Shown piece after piece: positions 16,146 to 25,800 of a stretch of DNA of 64,000 nt. The position numbers and the translations under genes are program-made. The notes under the pieces are model-generated. The model searched no databases and was not told the origin of the DNA. It saw only the letters and a list, made by a program, of their open reading frames with translations. The stretch lies in the IMG/VR virus record IMGVR_UViG_3300020156_000028, positions 1 through 64,000 of that record. One strand, 5' to 3'. Position 1 is the first letter of the stretch, and each line of letters starts with the position of its first letter. The DNA comes from a virus.

Positions 16146-17547
16146 GATCACCGCATCCCCTCTGGCGGCGCAGCTTTCCATGGAGCCCTTGCTGGTCGAC
16201 TCCAACTCGGCCGAGTTTTTCCAGTCGTGCCTCCTGCATGTCATGACGCACGAGCATGCGAGCGAGATGGTGGACTCGCGCATGGCGACGAACGATGACG
16301 ACTTCTGGGGCAACCCGGATGATCCCGACGACTGGCTGCACTACTACCGCCCCTACAACGTGATCGACGGGGTGCTGCAAATCCCCGTGATGGGGGTCTT
16401 GCTTTCGCAGTTTCCGTGGCAGCTTGGCCGGTGGGCCACGGGCTACAAGTATATCGAGATGGCCTTCCGGCGCGGGCTGGAAGACCCGGAGGTCATGGGA
16501 TTCGCGCTCGTTATCAACTCGCCCGGCGGCGAGGTGACAGAGTGCTTCGAACTTTCGGACAAAATCTACGAGTGGCGCGACGAAAAGCCGGTGCGGGCCT
16601 TCTGTGCCAACTACGCCTATTCCGCCGCCTACAATCTGGCCGCCGCCGCCGGGCCGGACAATGTGATCATCACGCGCTCGGGCGGCGCGGGTTCTGTGGG
16701 TGTCGTCACCGCGCATGTCGAATATTCGAAGATGCTTGACGATATCGGTATCAAGGTCACGTACATCTTCGCCGGGTCGCACAAGGTTGACGGAAATCCT
16801 TACGAAGCTTTGTCTCCCGCAGCAAAAAAGCGGACGCAGGCACGTATCGACAAGATTTACGGCGTCTTCACCTCGACGGTTGCTCGCAATCGTGGCATGG
16901 AGGAGGAAGATGTTCGTGCGACCGAAGCGTTGACATATGATGCCGAGGAAGCGATTGAGATCGGGTTCGCTGATCGCATCGGCGCTCTTGATGAAGAACT
17001 GGTCGTGTATGCGACCGAATTGGCCGACAATGTAGGAGACACGTACATGGCTATTCAGGGAAATGCGACCGGCAAGAAGCCCGTCGGTCAGGACGACAAT
17101 GCGCAGGGCTACACGCAGGAGCAGGTTGATGCCATGGTGGCGGAAGCCAAGGCCGAAGGTCTCGCCGAAGGCGCTACCGCCGAGCGCGCCCGTTATACCG
17201 AGATCATGGGGCTCGAAGAGGCCGCGACCCGGCCTGCCGCCGCTTCCATGCTGGTAGAACTCGGCGTGGACGCCGCGACCGCCAAGGCCAAGCTGGCGAA
17301 GATGCCGGAAGAGACCAAGGCCGCCGTCGAGGAAAAGACCGACGACAAGGCTACCGAAAAGGCCAAGAACAAGGACGGTCTCCGCAATCATTTCACCGAA
17401 GCCATGGACAAGACCAAGAACCCGGACATCTCGGCCACGGGCGGCGACGATGACGAGACCGAGGGCGACAAGAGCGCCGCCAACACCAATTCTATTCTGG
17501 CGTCCTTCGCAGCCACGACGGGCATCCAGAAGAAGAAGACCGCGTAA
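16138..17547 (+). CDS. S49 capsid maturation protease with C-terminal scaffold
   Basis: A 469-residue homologue of lambda gpC. The protease domain has the oxyanion segment NSPGGEVTE, catalytic Ser162 in NYAYSAAYN and general-base Lys216 in GSHKVDGNP. Residues from about 304 on are a helical, charged, low-complexity scaffold region. It probably directs capsid assembly and then trims scaffold. An internal start inside the gene likely makes the scaffold alone (see 17047-17547). Confidence 0.92.
   Translation: MAKITASPLAAQLSMEPLLVDSNSAEFFQSCLLHVMTHEHASEMVDSRMATNDDDFWGNPDDPDDWLHYYRPYNVIDGVLQIPVMGVLLSQFPWQLGRWATGYKYIEMAFRRGLEDPEVMGFALVINSPGGEVTECFELSDKIYEWRDEKPVRAFCANYAYSAAYNLAAAAGPDNVIITRSGGAGSVGVVTAHVEYSKMLDDIGIKVTYIFAGSHKVDGNPYEALSPAAKKRTQARIDKIYGVFTSTVARNRGMEEEDVRATEALTYDAEEAIEIGFADRIGALDEELVVYATELADNVGDTYMAIQGNATGKKPVGQDDNAQGYTQEQVDAMVAEAKAEGLAEGATAERARYTEIMGLEEAATRPAAASMLVELGVDAATAKAKLAKMPEETKAAVEEKTDDKATEKAKNKDGLRNHFTEAMDKTKNPDISATGGDDDETEGDKSAANTNSILASFAATTGIQKKKTA
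17047..17547 (+). CDS. nested scaffold protein (Nu3-like), same frame as the S49 gene
   Basis: An in-frame ATG at 17047 is preceded by AGGAG (17034-17038) at an 8-nt spacing, a better site than most in this genome. It would yield a 166-residue protein that starts after the protease domain and contains only the helical charged scaffold region. Lambda makes Nu3 from the end of gene C in the same way. It probably supplies the bulk of the internal scaffold. Confidence 0.72.
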   Translation: MAIQGNATGKKPVGQDDNAQGYTQEQVDAMVAEAKAEGLAEGATAERARYTEIMGLEEAATRPAAASMLVELGVDAATAKAKLAKMPEETKAAVEEKTDDKATEKAKNKDGLRNHFTEAMDKTKNPDISATGGDDDETEGDKSAANTNSILASFAATTGIQKKKTA

Positions 17548-17589
17548 CCCGACTTCGCCGGGATGTTTCAACTCTAGCAGGAGAGAACA

Positions 17590-18033
17590 ATGCCTCCGAT
17601 TGATAATAAAATCCCGTTGAATGATCCCGGTATCGCGGGCTTCGCAACGGAATCGTGGGAAAGCGCGCAGGAGCCTCGCTACGGCGAGGGCGTGCCGACC
17701 ACCACCCACCGCACGGTCAAGTCCACGGCGGGCATTACGCTCGGCCTGTACTCGGTCGTCTCCGTCGCCGCTGACGGTGAGATCGCACTGGCCGAGCACG
17801 ACGCCACCGAGGGGTCCAATGCCTACGGCATCCTCGCGATGCCGATTGCACTGACCGCCGGGCAGTCCATGTCGGCCGCGTTCTACCGCGAAGGGCACTG
17901 GAATCAGGAGTCCATGGTCTGGGATGCTTCGTTCGACACGGACGCCAAGAAGCAGGCTGCTTTCGAAGGCGGCGTGTCGCCGAACATTTTCATCAGCAAG
18001 AAAAACTTCCCGAACAGCGCCATCAACATCTGA
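17590..18033 (+). CDS. head decoration protein, gpD-like
   Basis: A 147-residue protein with AGGAG upstream. The sequence (TTHRTVKSTAGITLGLYSVV, then GILAMPIALTAGQSMSAAFY) and its place between protease/scaffold and major capsid protein match lambda gpD. That protein binds as trimers at capsid threefold sites and stabilises the expanded head. It is somewhat longer than lambda gpD (110 residues). Confidence 0.88.
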   Translation: MPPIDNKIPLNDPGIAGFATESWESAQEPRYGEGVPTTTHRTVKSTAGITLGLYSVVSVAADGEIALAEHDATEGSNAYGILAMPIALTAGQSMSAAFYREGHWNQESMVWDASFDTDAKKQAAFEGGVSPNIFISKKNFPNSAINI

Positions 18034-18074
18034 TGTTGGTGGCCTAGCTCGCCCAAGAAAAGGAAACCCTAACT

Positions 18075-19124
18075 ATGGAACCCACAATCTACGACAGCCG
18101 GACGCTCTTGGGCGTGTTTTGGGATAACACGTACATGGAGCCGCCGGAAAATTACTGGCTGTCTTTCTTCCCGACGACGCTCAACTTCACGACTGAAACC
18201 ATCGATTTCAGCCAGTTGAACGACGTTCGCAAGCTGGCTCCTCTGGTCGTGCCGACCGCGCAAGGTGTGCCGATCTACTCGGCCGCCGAGCGTCTGGTGC
18301 AGGTCAAGCCCGCCTACGTCAAGCCCAAGGACCCCGTGACTGCGACCCGCATGATCCGCCGGGCCGCCGGTCTCGGCGAACTCGGGCAGCTTGTCCCGCT
18401 GACGCCGCAGCAGCGCTATCAGGCCATCGTCGCCGACATCATCCGCCAGCATCGCTTCGCTATCGAGCGCCGTTGGGAATGGCTGGCGGCCGGTGCGATC
18501 ATCGACGCCAAGAACATTCTGGAAGACGAGCGCTACCCCCGGACGGTGGTGGATTTCCAGCGCAACGCGGCGCAGACCGTCGTCCTTGGTGCGGGAGCCC
18601 GTTGGGGCGATGCCGGGGTTTCGATCCTCGACAACGTAGCCGCGTGGCGCTCCACGGCCCGCAGGGCACGGTTCGGCGGCGTCACCAACCGCCTGACCAT
18701 CGGCACCGATGTCTGGGATGTCATGCGCCACGACCCGGAAATCAAGGAACTGCTTAACACGCAGTACCGCTCCGGGGCGAACGTCAACCTGTCCCTCGGC
18801 ATGCTCGAAGGTCTGGAAGTCGAGCGCGTCGGCAATATCGAGACGCTGGAAGTCTACGTCTACTCGGACTACTACCAGCAGCCCGACGGGACCGTGGTTC
18901 CTTACATGTCGCCCAAGGACATCGTGCTGACCGGCCCGAACGTTCGCGGCGTGCGCTGCTACGGCGCGATTCAGGACATCGGGGCGAACCTCCAGCCGCT
19001 CTCCGTGTTCTCGAAAATGTGGAACGAAGAGGACCCGTCGGCGACGTTCATCATGACGCAATCGGCCCCTCTGATGGTTCCCATCAACCCGAACGCGACC
19101 TTCAAGGCGACCGTCGTCGCCTGA
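18075..19124 (+). CDS. major capsid protein, gpE family
   Basis: A 349-residue HK97-fold capsid subunit; length and order match lambda gpE (341 residues). Recognisable segments are VVPTAQGVPIYSAAERLVQV, the E-loop/spine region with YQAIVADIIRQHRFAIERRWE, and the C-terminal QSAPLMVPINPNATFKATVV. It is followed by a terminator-like hairpin, which may set its high expression relative to downstream genes. Confidence 0.94.
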   Translation: MEPTIYDSRTLLGVFWDNTYMEPPENYWLSFFPTTLNFTTETIDFSQLNDVRKLAPLVVPTAQGVPIYSAAERLVQVKPAYVKPKDPVTATRMIRRAAGLGELGQLVPLTPQQRYQAIVADIIRQHRFAIERRWEWLAAGAIIDAKNILEDERYPRTVVDFQRNAAQTVVLGAGARWGDAGVSILDNVAAWRSTARRARFGGVTNRLTIGTDVWDVMRHDPEIKELLNTQYRSGANVNLSLGMLEGLEVERVGNIETLEVYVYSDYYQQPDGTVVPYMSPKDIVLTGPNVRGVRCYGAIQDIGANLQPLSVFSKMWNEEDPSATFIMTQSAPLMVPINPNATFKATVVA

Positions 19125-19139
19125 TCGGTAGCAATAGTG

Positions 19140-19160
19140 GGCGGCCCTCGGGCCGCCTTT
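19140..19160 (+). terminator. terminator-like hairpin after the capsid gene
   Basis: GGCGGCCC-TC-GGGCCGCC followed by TTTC. The U-run is short, so it may act as a partial terminator or an mRNA 3'-end stabiliser between the abundant capsid message and the tail genes. Confidence 0.6.
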
Positions 19161-19187
19161 CACACAGTTCCATGACGGAGAAATATC

Positions 19188-19616
19188 ATGGCAAAGGAAT
19201 CCAACGAAAAGGGCACCAAGCTGATCGCCATGGGCCAAATCATCCGTGTCACCGAACCCGGTGAGCACGGCGACCGCGCCAAGGGCGTCCCGGCGAAGAA
19301 GCCGAAGGTCCAGACCATCATGCCGGGCACCGTGTTCATGTCCTCGGGCGAAGAACTCAAGGCCCTGCGCGAAGCCAACGCCGTGCGCGACTGGTCGGAA
19401 GAAGACGAGAAGGCGTTCAGCCGCATGAGCAATGTCGTCGGCGGTGGCGAGTTCGATGAAGCGATCAACCAGAACGCCGACCGGAACGACACTTCGGGCT
19501 CCACGGCTTCGATGAAAGCCACCAGCACGAAGTCCGGCGGCACGGCCGGGCAGGCTGGCAGCAAGTCGGGGCAGGCGGCTTCGAAGTCCACGCCGACCAA
19601 TACCGACGTGGTGTGA
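19188..19616 (+). CDS. hypothetical head protein (gpFI-like position)
   Basis: A 142-residue protein with GGAG upstream. Residues 1-90 are a charged domain (LIAMGQIIRVTEPGEHGDRA). The last 45 residues are Ser/Thr/Gly/Lys-rich, low complexity, ending NTDVV. Lambda has FI, a packaging accessory factor with no clear structure, at the equivalent position. No sequence similarity to FI is apparent to me, so the role is positional inference only. The C-terminus fits the shared tripeptide motif. Confidence 0.65.
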   Translation: MAKESNEKGTKLIAMGQIIRVTEPGEHGDRAKGVPAKKPKVQTIMPGTVFMSSGEELKALREANAVRDWSEEDEKAFSRMSNVVGGGEFDEAINQNADRNDTSGSTASMKATSTKSGGTAGQAGSKSGQAASKSTPTNTDVV

Positions 19617-20050
19617 TGATCAGCGCGCATCGCCAGATCAAGCTACAGGCGCGCCGTGACCTGCATCGAGCATTGCAGGACACGGCGTACTGCTACTTGG
19701 GCGGCGGTCGCGTCTTCAAGGTCGTCCACGTCCGGTCCTTGACCGAATGGGGCGCTCTTGGCGACGTGAAGGGCACGAGCTTCGTCTATGCGGAGCGGAA
19801 CGATACGCGCAAATCCCAGATCATCTTCCTCGTGGAAGAGCACACCCCGCAGCGTGGGGATGTCGTTATTCTGGCCGAAGACGACGGCTGGCGTGTGGAT
19901 AACACGGAGCCGGTCTACAATGTGACTCAGGCCGCCAACGTATCGCGACTACCGGCGAAGGAACTGGCGCTATTCGTGGCCCCTCCTGCGATTGCCGTGT
20001 ACTCGGCAATGACTGGATTCCTGCCCATGATCTCGGGAGAGCTTGGGTGA
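19616..20050 (+). CDS. putative head-tail connector protein
   Basis: A 144-residue protein; the ATG overlaps the previous stop. The sequence (FKVVHVRSLTEWGALGDVKG, later RKSQIIFLVEEHTPQRGDVV) looks like a small beta-rich domain as in connector or stopper proteins. It occupies the slot of lambda gpFII, between capsid and gpZ-like genes. Assignment is by position and general character, not by a recognised motif. Confidence 0.6.
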   Translation: MISAHRQIKLQARRDLHRALQDTAYCYLGGGRVFKVVHVRSLTEWGALGDVKGTSFVYAERNDTRKSQIIFLVEEHTPQRGDVVILAEDDGWRVDNTEPVYNVTQAANVSRLPAKELALFVAPPAIAVYSAMTGFLPMISGELG

Positions 20051-20676
20051 ACAGGTGGGCCGTCTATGTCGAGGGGCTGGAGTCTATCCAAGACATTGAC
20101 CGCATGCGCCCGGAAATCCAGTTCAAGATGGTGCAGACGATCAACACGACTACGACCCGGTTTCGGACCCGCGCGGCCGAGATGATCCGGGCGCAGGTCA
20201 ACTTCCCTGCCCGATACCTCAATCCAGCGCAGAAGCGGCTCTATGTGACGCAGAAGGCGACACGCGGCAAGCCCGAGGGCGTCATCTCGGCTCGGTCGCG
20301 GCCGACCTCGCTGGCCCGCTTCGTGACCAACTACACGCCGGGCAAGGAAGGCGTCAACGTCGAGGTCGAGCCCGGCAACAGCACGTTCCTCAAGAGGGCC
20401 TTCCTCGTGAAGCTTCCGGCCGGAACCGGCCCGGTGGACACCCAGTACAATCTCGGCCTCGCGATCCGGCTCGGCAAGGGCCAGACCATGCGCAACAAAC
20501 GCACGGCGATCCGGCTCGACCGGGGCCTCTACCTTCTCTATGGCCCGAGCATCGATCAGGTTTTCCTCAACGCAACCGGCGCGCGGGCAGGTGAGGGGGT
20601 TGCAACGGAGATGACACCGGATATGCTGGACTTCATGCAGAGGGAGTTCCTTCGCCTCTGGGATTTGGATTTCTGA
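20047..20676 (+). CDS. minor tail protein Z-like tail completion protein
   Basis: A 209-residue protein with a GTG start overlapping the previous stop. Features of the lambda gpZ family are the helical N-terminus with MVQTINTTTTRFRTRAAEMI, the central RYLNPAQKRLYVTQKATRGK and the C-terminal helix. gpZ proteins complete the tail end that joins the head. It is followed directly by the tail terminator candidate. Confidence 0.82.
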   Translation: MNRWAVYVEGLESIQDIDRMRPEIQFKMVQTINTTTTRFRTRAAEMIRAQVNFPARYLNPAQKRLYVTQKATRGKPEGVISARSRPTSLARFVTNYTPGKEGVNVEVEPGNSTFLKRAFLVKLPAGTGPVDTQYNLGLAIRLGKGQTMRNKRTAIRLDRGLYLLYGPSIDQVFLNATGARAGEGVATEMTPDMLDFMQREFLRLWDLDF

Positions 20677-20677
20677 T

Positions 20678-21244
20678 ATGGCCCCGCTTCCTGACCCTTT
20701 TCGACTGGTGATCCTCAAGCGGATCACGGCCGCGCTCGGCGAGATCAACGGCGAAGACGGTGGCTACCATAACGACATGCGGCCGTTCCCCGCCACCAAA
20801 CCAGACGGCACGGAGTTCATGCAGGATCGCGTCTTCCGGGGCCGGGTGATCTTCGGCGAGGACGATCCCTTGCCCATGATATCCTTGCTGGAGGTGGTGC
20901 TGCCGCCAGACCAATATCCGAGCAGCGCGCCGAACCCGAACCGGCACGGCCCGTGGGATTTGATGATCCAAGGATTCGTGTATGACGATCCGGAAAATCC
21001 TACCGATCCGGCGCAATACCTGTTAGCGGATGTAACGAAGCGACTCGCGCAAGAAATGCCGAAAGTGTATGACGATGATGGCGGCATCTTCGGGTTCCGG
21101 GCCATCACCAAGCTGACGCTCGGCGTGGGTGTGGTTCGGCCGCCGGACGAAATATCGGCTAAAGCGTATTTCTGGCTTCCGATCACATTGGACTTAGTAG
21201 AGGACTTGTCGAACCCCTACGACTACGGCAACTCGGTAATATAA
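20678..21244 (+). CDS. putative tail terminator protein (gpU-like)
   Basis: A 188-residue protein located between the gpZ-like and tail tube genes. It has the alpha/beta pattern of tail terminators: a leading helix (LVILKRITAALGEI), strands around RVFRGRVIFGEDDPLPMISL, and a last strand near KAYFWLPITLDLVED. The family caps the growing tail tube and sets its length together with the tape measure. Assignment is from order and pattern. Confidence 0.7.
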   Translation: MAPLPDPFRLVILKRITAALGEINGEDGGYHNDMRPFPATKPDGTEFMQDRVFRGRVIFGEDDPLPMISLLEVVLPPDQYPSSAPNPNRHGPWDLMIQGFVYDDPENPTDPAQYLLADVTKRLAQEMPKVYDDDGGIFGFRAITKLTLGVGVVRPPDEISAKAYFWLPITLDLVEDLSNPYDYGNSVI

Positions 21245-21256
21245 GGAACCGATCAC

Positions 21257-22039
21257 ATGATGGACATCAAGAATTATACGCTCGGTCGCGGCAAGATTTC
21301 TTTCGCACGCTTCGCTCCGGGCACGCAGCGCCCCGACGGCTTCGCCTATTTCGGCAACACGCCCGAGTTCAACCTGACCATCGAATCCGAAGTGCTCGAC
21401 CACTTCTCGTCCGATGAAGGTATCCGGGAAAAGGACGACTCCATCCCGTTGCAGGTCAACCGTACCGGCTCGCTGACGACCGACAATATCGCGGCCCGGA
21501 ACATCGCCTTGTTCTTCTTCGGCGATGACTCGCTGGTGACGCAGGTCGCGGCGACGGCTCAGTCCGAAACGCTGGAAGGCATCAAGCTCGGTCACTCCTA
21601 CCGGCTAGGCATGACCACGGCCAACCCGACCGGGTTCTTCGGCATTGACACGGCCGATCTGACTCTGACGACCGGCGCAGTTCCTCTGGTGGTGGACGTG
21701 GACTATACGATCAAGCCCGAGTTTGGCACGATCACCTTCCTCGAAAGCTCGACGGTCGTCACCGACGGCGACGACGTGGACGTGGACTACTCGATCAAGG
21801 CGTCCACGCGCGAGCGCATCATCTCCGGCACGCAGCCGGTTGAAGGCGCGCTGATGTACGAGGCGACCAATCCGAAGGGCAAGCTGTTCCACTACTACAT
21901 GCCCTACGTGAAGATCAGCCCGAACGGCGACTATGCTCTCAAGAGCGACGAGTGGCAGGCGATCCCGTTCACGCTGGATATCCAGAAGCCGAACGTCGGC
22001 GAGGCGATCTACGTTGACGGGGCTCCGGCCTTCTCGTAA
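21257..22039 (+). CDS. major tail tube protein
   Basis: A 260-residue protein. The gene position (before the tail chaperone and tape measure) and the beta-rich sequence with FGNTPEFNLTIESEVLDHFS and KGKLFHYYMPYVKISPNGDY match siphovirus tail tube subunits. A two-part structure is suggested: a core tube fold and an inserted or terminal beta domain around residues 125-190 (YTIKPEFGTITFLESSTVVT). Either of two consecutive ATG codons could be the start. AGGAA lies upstream. Confidence 0.85.
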   Translation: MMDIKNYTLGRGKISFARFAPGTQRPDGFAYFGNTPEFNLTIESEVLDHFSSDEGIREKDDSIPLQVNRTGSLTTDNIAARNIALFFFGDDSLVTQVAATAQSETLEGIKLGHSYRLGMTTANPTGFFGIDTADLTLTTGAVPLVVDVDYTIKPEFGTITFLESSTVVTDGDDVDVDYSIKASTRERIISGTQPVEGALMYEATNPKGKLFHYYMPYVKISPNGDYALKSDEWQAIPFTLDIQKPNVGEAIYVDGAPAFS

Positions 22040-22081
22040 GACTGACGGCGCGACCAACGCTTGACCTGACAGGAGTACACA

Positions 22082-22609
22082 ATGGGTAAAGTAAGTTTGC
22101 GCGATGTCGTGGTGACACGCGCGCCGGTCTACGTGACCGAGGAAGATTATTTCGAGGTTCGCGGAGTATCCCTCGCCGACATCATCCGGCTCTTCAACAA
22201 ATATACAGCCGAGATGCTTGAACTGTTCGATGATTTCATGGCCGCGCGTGAGGCCAACGGCGGCGAAATCTCGACTGGCTTCGTGGCTACTTTCTTGCAG
22301 AACGCAATGATCAAGGCCCCGGACATCGTGTTCGAACTGATTGTCATGGCGTCCGAAGACGATGACCCGCAGGCGCGGGCGAACGTGGAAAACCTGCGGT
22401 TCGGCGTGCAGGTCGAAGCCCTGAATCAGATCATGTTGCTCTCCATCAGTTCGGAGGCCGAGCTAAAAAAGCTGGTGGAGGTCGCCACGAAAGCGATTAC
22501 TTTCGTGACCGGCCTCGTACTCCGCTTGAGGAAGAACATGAATCAGCCGAGCGGCTTTCGCTTCCCGGATGGATTTGGGGACTCCGCAAACGGGTCAACC
22601 AACTCGTAG
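22082..22609 (+). CDS. tail assembly chaperone, short form (gpG-like)
   Basis: A 175-residue protein, AGGAG upstream. Size, helical character (RLFNKYTAEMLELFDDFMAA) and position between tail tube and tape measure fit the gpG class of chaperones that bind the tape measure protein. The reading frame contains A-AAA-AAG at 22465-22471 in phase for -1 slippage. The short form is produced when ribosomes do not slip. Confidence 0.85.
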   Translation: MGKVSLRDVVVTRAPVYVTEEDYFEVRGVSLADIIRLFNKYTAEMLELFDDFMAAREANGGEISTGFVATFLQNAMIKAPDIVFELIVMASEDDDPQARANVENLRFGVQVEALNQIMLLSISSEAELKKLVEVATKAITFVTGLVLRLRKNMNQPSGFRFPDGFGDSANGSTNS

Positions 22610-22845
22610 CGGCGGGCTACGGAGAAGACGCTTGGTTCTATCCGGTCGGTTGGGTATATGATGAATCGAATATCATCATTGCACGGGAAAACGCTCGGAT
22701 TCACACCGAAGTCAGCTTGATCCAGTCGGCCATTACGACGATATTCAGCAACAAGGGGCAACAGGCTTTCCAGAAGGCCATGGGCTCCTTGCACACCGAT
22801 GTCGGGCCGCCTACCAAGCCGTCGCCGAGCCCCTACGAGGAATAG
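22082..22845 (+). CDS. tail assembly chaperone, -1 frameshift product (gpGT-like)
   Basis: Slippage at A-AAA-AAG (22465-22471; codons CTA AAA AAG in frame zero) moves ribosomes to a frame that stays open to TAG at 22843-22845. The fusion is about 254 residues: 130 from the short form and 124 new, including RLSLPGWIWGLRKRVNQLVA and AWFYPVGWVYDESN, and ending SPSPYEE. The stop lies 4 bp before the tape measure ATG. Lambda and most siphoviruses make gpGT in this way, so the otherwise empty gap 22610-22849 is coding. The exact slippage site is inferred from the canonical heptamer. Confidence 0.85.
22465..22471 (+). promoter_or_regulatory. programmed -1 ribosomal frameshift site A-AAA-AAG
   Basis: Canonical slippery heptamer, the same as in E. 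coli dnaX, positioned in the correct codon phase of the tail chaperone gene. No in-frame stop occurs in the -1 frame for 124 codons after it. Confidence 0.85.
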
Positions 22846-22849
22846 GTAA

Positions 22850-25800
22850 ATGGCCCCGAACCGCCGCGAAGTCGATCTCATTGTAAGGGCGAAAGACGAC
22901 GCGGTAACGGTGGTCAATGCTGTCACCGCCGCCCTCAATTCGATGGTCGGCGCGCAGGAAAAAGTCACCAAGGCGGCCAAGGACACAGACGGCGGTTTCG
23001 GCGGCCTCGTGGCGGCCGTCACGGAACTCGACAAGGCCCTCAAGGGGGCCTCCGGCGCGGACAAGCTGGCGGGCGATCTGGAGAAAGCCCAGAAGTCGCT
23101 CTCCAGCCTGCGCACGGAACTGGAGCGCGCCGAGACCGGACTGGAGAAAGTTCAGCGGGAGGCCACGGAAGCCGCCGCTGCCACGGCCAAGCTGCGCGAT
23201 CAGTCGGCCGCCCTTGAAAAACAGCTATCGGACCAGAACGCCCGGATGACGAAATCCGTGGCCGAAGCCGACAAGCTCAAGACCGCCCTCAACGAAAACA
23301 ATACCACGGTCAATAAGCTAACGAAGTCGATCCCGAACCTGACCAAGCAGATCGCGGATCAGGAAGCCAAAGTCACCGAGACGGCGGCAAAGTTCGAACG
23401 CTACTCCGAAGGCGTGCGGCAGGCCGAGAAGCCGAGCCGCACGTTGCAGGAACGGCTCGCCAATACCGAGACCCGACTGACCAAGCAGACGGCGCGGCTG
23501 GAGGAGCTTCGCGCCAAGCTCACGGAGTCCAAGACGACACTGGAGGGCGCGGCGGCGGCCGTCGTCCAGTTCAAGGCCGGGCTGGAATCGGCCGAGGCCA
23601 GTATCAAAGAACAGACGGCGGCGATTGCCGGGACGAGCGCCCAGATCAAGAACCTCAAGGGTTCGATCAAGGAAGCGGCGGCGCACGAGCGCGAACTGGA
23701 CAAGGAAGCGAACAAGGCGTCCGTAACACTGGAGCGCCAGAAGGGCTCGCTCGCAGGGGCCGAGAAGAATTTTGAGACCTTGAGCACGGCCGTTGGCAAG
23801 GCCGGAGCCGCGATGTCGGAAGTGGCCGCCAAGGCGCGCGGCCCGCTCCGGGAAGCGATCTCGGCGCAGCAGTCGGCGGTCTCCCGGATCAACAATGAGT
23901 TCCAGCGCGTCCGTAGCGAGCTTGCGCAGGTTGGCGCGGCGATGGGCCGGGCCGGGGTGCCGACCAAAGAGATGTCGGAAACCTACGCCCGACTGACCGT
24001 GGCGCTGCGGGAAATCAGCCAGTCGTTCAACGATCAGAAGGCCACGCTCGCGTCCATGCGCGGCGAGTATGCGAACCTGTCTGGCGATACGGCGGAACTG
24101 GCGGCAGTCACGGGCCGGTTCGAACAGGCGCTTGAAGAGTCGGCAGCGGCCCTCCAGCGGTCGCAGCAGATCGCGGCCAAGGCGGAAGGGTCGAACGCAC
24201 GTCTGGCGACCTCGACGCAGCGAGCGGCCGTTGCACAAGGCACCGTGGTCCGTGAGACGCGACAAGCAGCCACGACCACCAATCAGGCCGCCGTCGCCAC
24301 GAACCGCCTCAGTGACGCTTACAGGCGGCTTTACGGCGAAAGCCGTCAGGCCATGTCCTATACGCAGCGGTTGCGCGGCGAGGTGCTGTCCCTGATTTCG
24401 GCCTACGGCGGTATCTTCGGCGTGATCCAGATGCTCGGCGATGTCGTCAATGCCACGACCAAGCTGGAGGGCGCGCAGTCTCGTCTTAACGCCCTGTACG
24501 GCGGCGACCAGATGCAGGCCGCGCAGGAATACGAGTTCATCCAGCGGCAGGCGAACCGGCTCGGTATCGATATCGGCGACCTCGCCGACCAGTACACGAA
24601 GTTCACGGCCGCGACCAAGGGAACGGTCATTGCTGGTGAAGAGTCACGCCGCATCTTCCTCCGGGTCGCCGAGGCGGGCCGGGTCAACGGCCTGTCAATG
24701 GATGACATGTCGGGTATTTTCCGAGCACTCGTTCAAATTGCGAGTAAGGGGAAGGTACAACTAGAAGAGTTGTCCGGCCAGCTTGGCGACCGTCTGCCGG
24801 GCGCGCTACAGATCATGGCCGACGGCCTCGGCATCACGGTCGAAGAACTCCTCAAGATGACCAAAGAAGGCGAGGTGTCGAGCAGCGCACTCTCGGCCTT
24901 CGCTGACAATTTGGAAGAGCGGTACGGTGACGCGCTGCCGGACGCCCTCAAGAACACCAGTGCGGTTCTCGGCCGATTCCGAAACGCGGTCACGGAGGCG
25001 TTGCTGGCGTTCGGCCAAGGCGGCTTTATCGAGGGGTTCAACGAACTCCTGATCTCCATGACCGAGACTCTTCGGTCGGCGGATTTCCGGGCCTTCGCGG
25101 AGAATGTGTCGTCGGCATTTGGTCTTATCGCGAAGGCGATGGCCTTTCTCGCCGAAAACTTCAAGCTGGTCGTGTTCGCCGCGAACGCCTTCCTCGCGAT
25201 CAAGCTTGTTCCGTTCCTCGGTTCGCTGGCGCTCGGGTTCCAGCGGTACGGCCAATCGATCAATCAGGCGGCCATTCAGGCGCGCGTGTTCAATCGCGAG
25301 CAGCAGATGCTCGCGGCGCAGAGCGGCGTGGCGGCCAGCCGTATTGGCATGCTCGGCGTGGCCGCACGCGGGATCGGCGGCGGGCTGGCGGGCGTCGGCA
25401 TCAGTGTGATTGTCGGCATCCTGACGAATTGGATCACGTCGGCGGATGCCGTCAACGTGGCGATGACCGAGCATGAAGAAATCATGCAGAAGGTCAAAAG
25501 CGCCTATGACACGACTAAGAAGTCGGTCGAGGAATGGCGCAAGGAATTGGCGCTCGTTTCGACCAAACAACTCCTCGACAATATCAAGCAGGTCGAGGCC
25601 GCCGTGGAAACACTGGTGGGAGAACGGTTGTCGCCGTTCGAATTGATCGATCCCGACATGTACCCCGAACTGGGGAAGATCGCGCAGCAGGTGACGAAGG
25701 TCATGACTGCCTTCTTCGCCGGGGAAAAATCGGCGGCCGATTATGTCAAGGAACTGAACGCTCTTTCGCAGGAGGCGGCCAAGCTCGGCGTTAACGGCGG

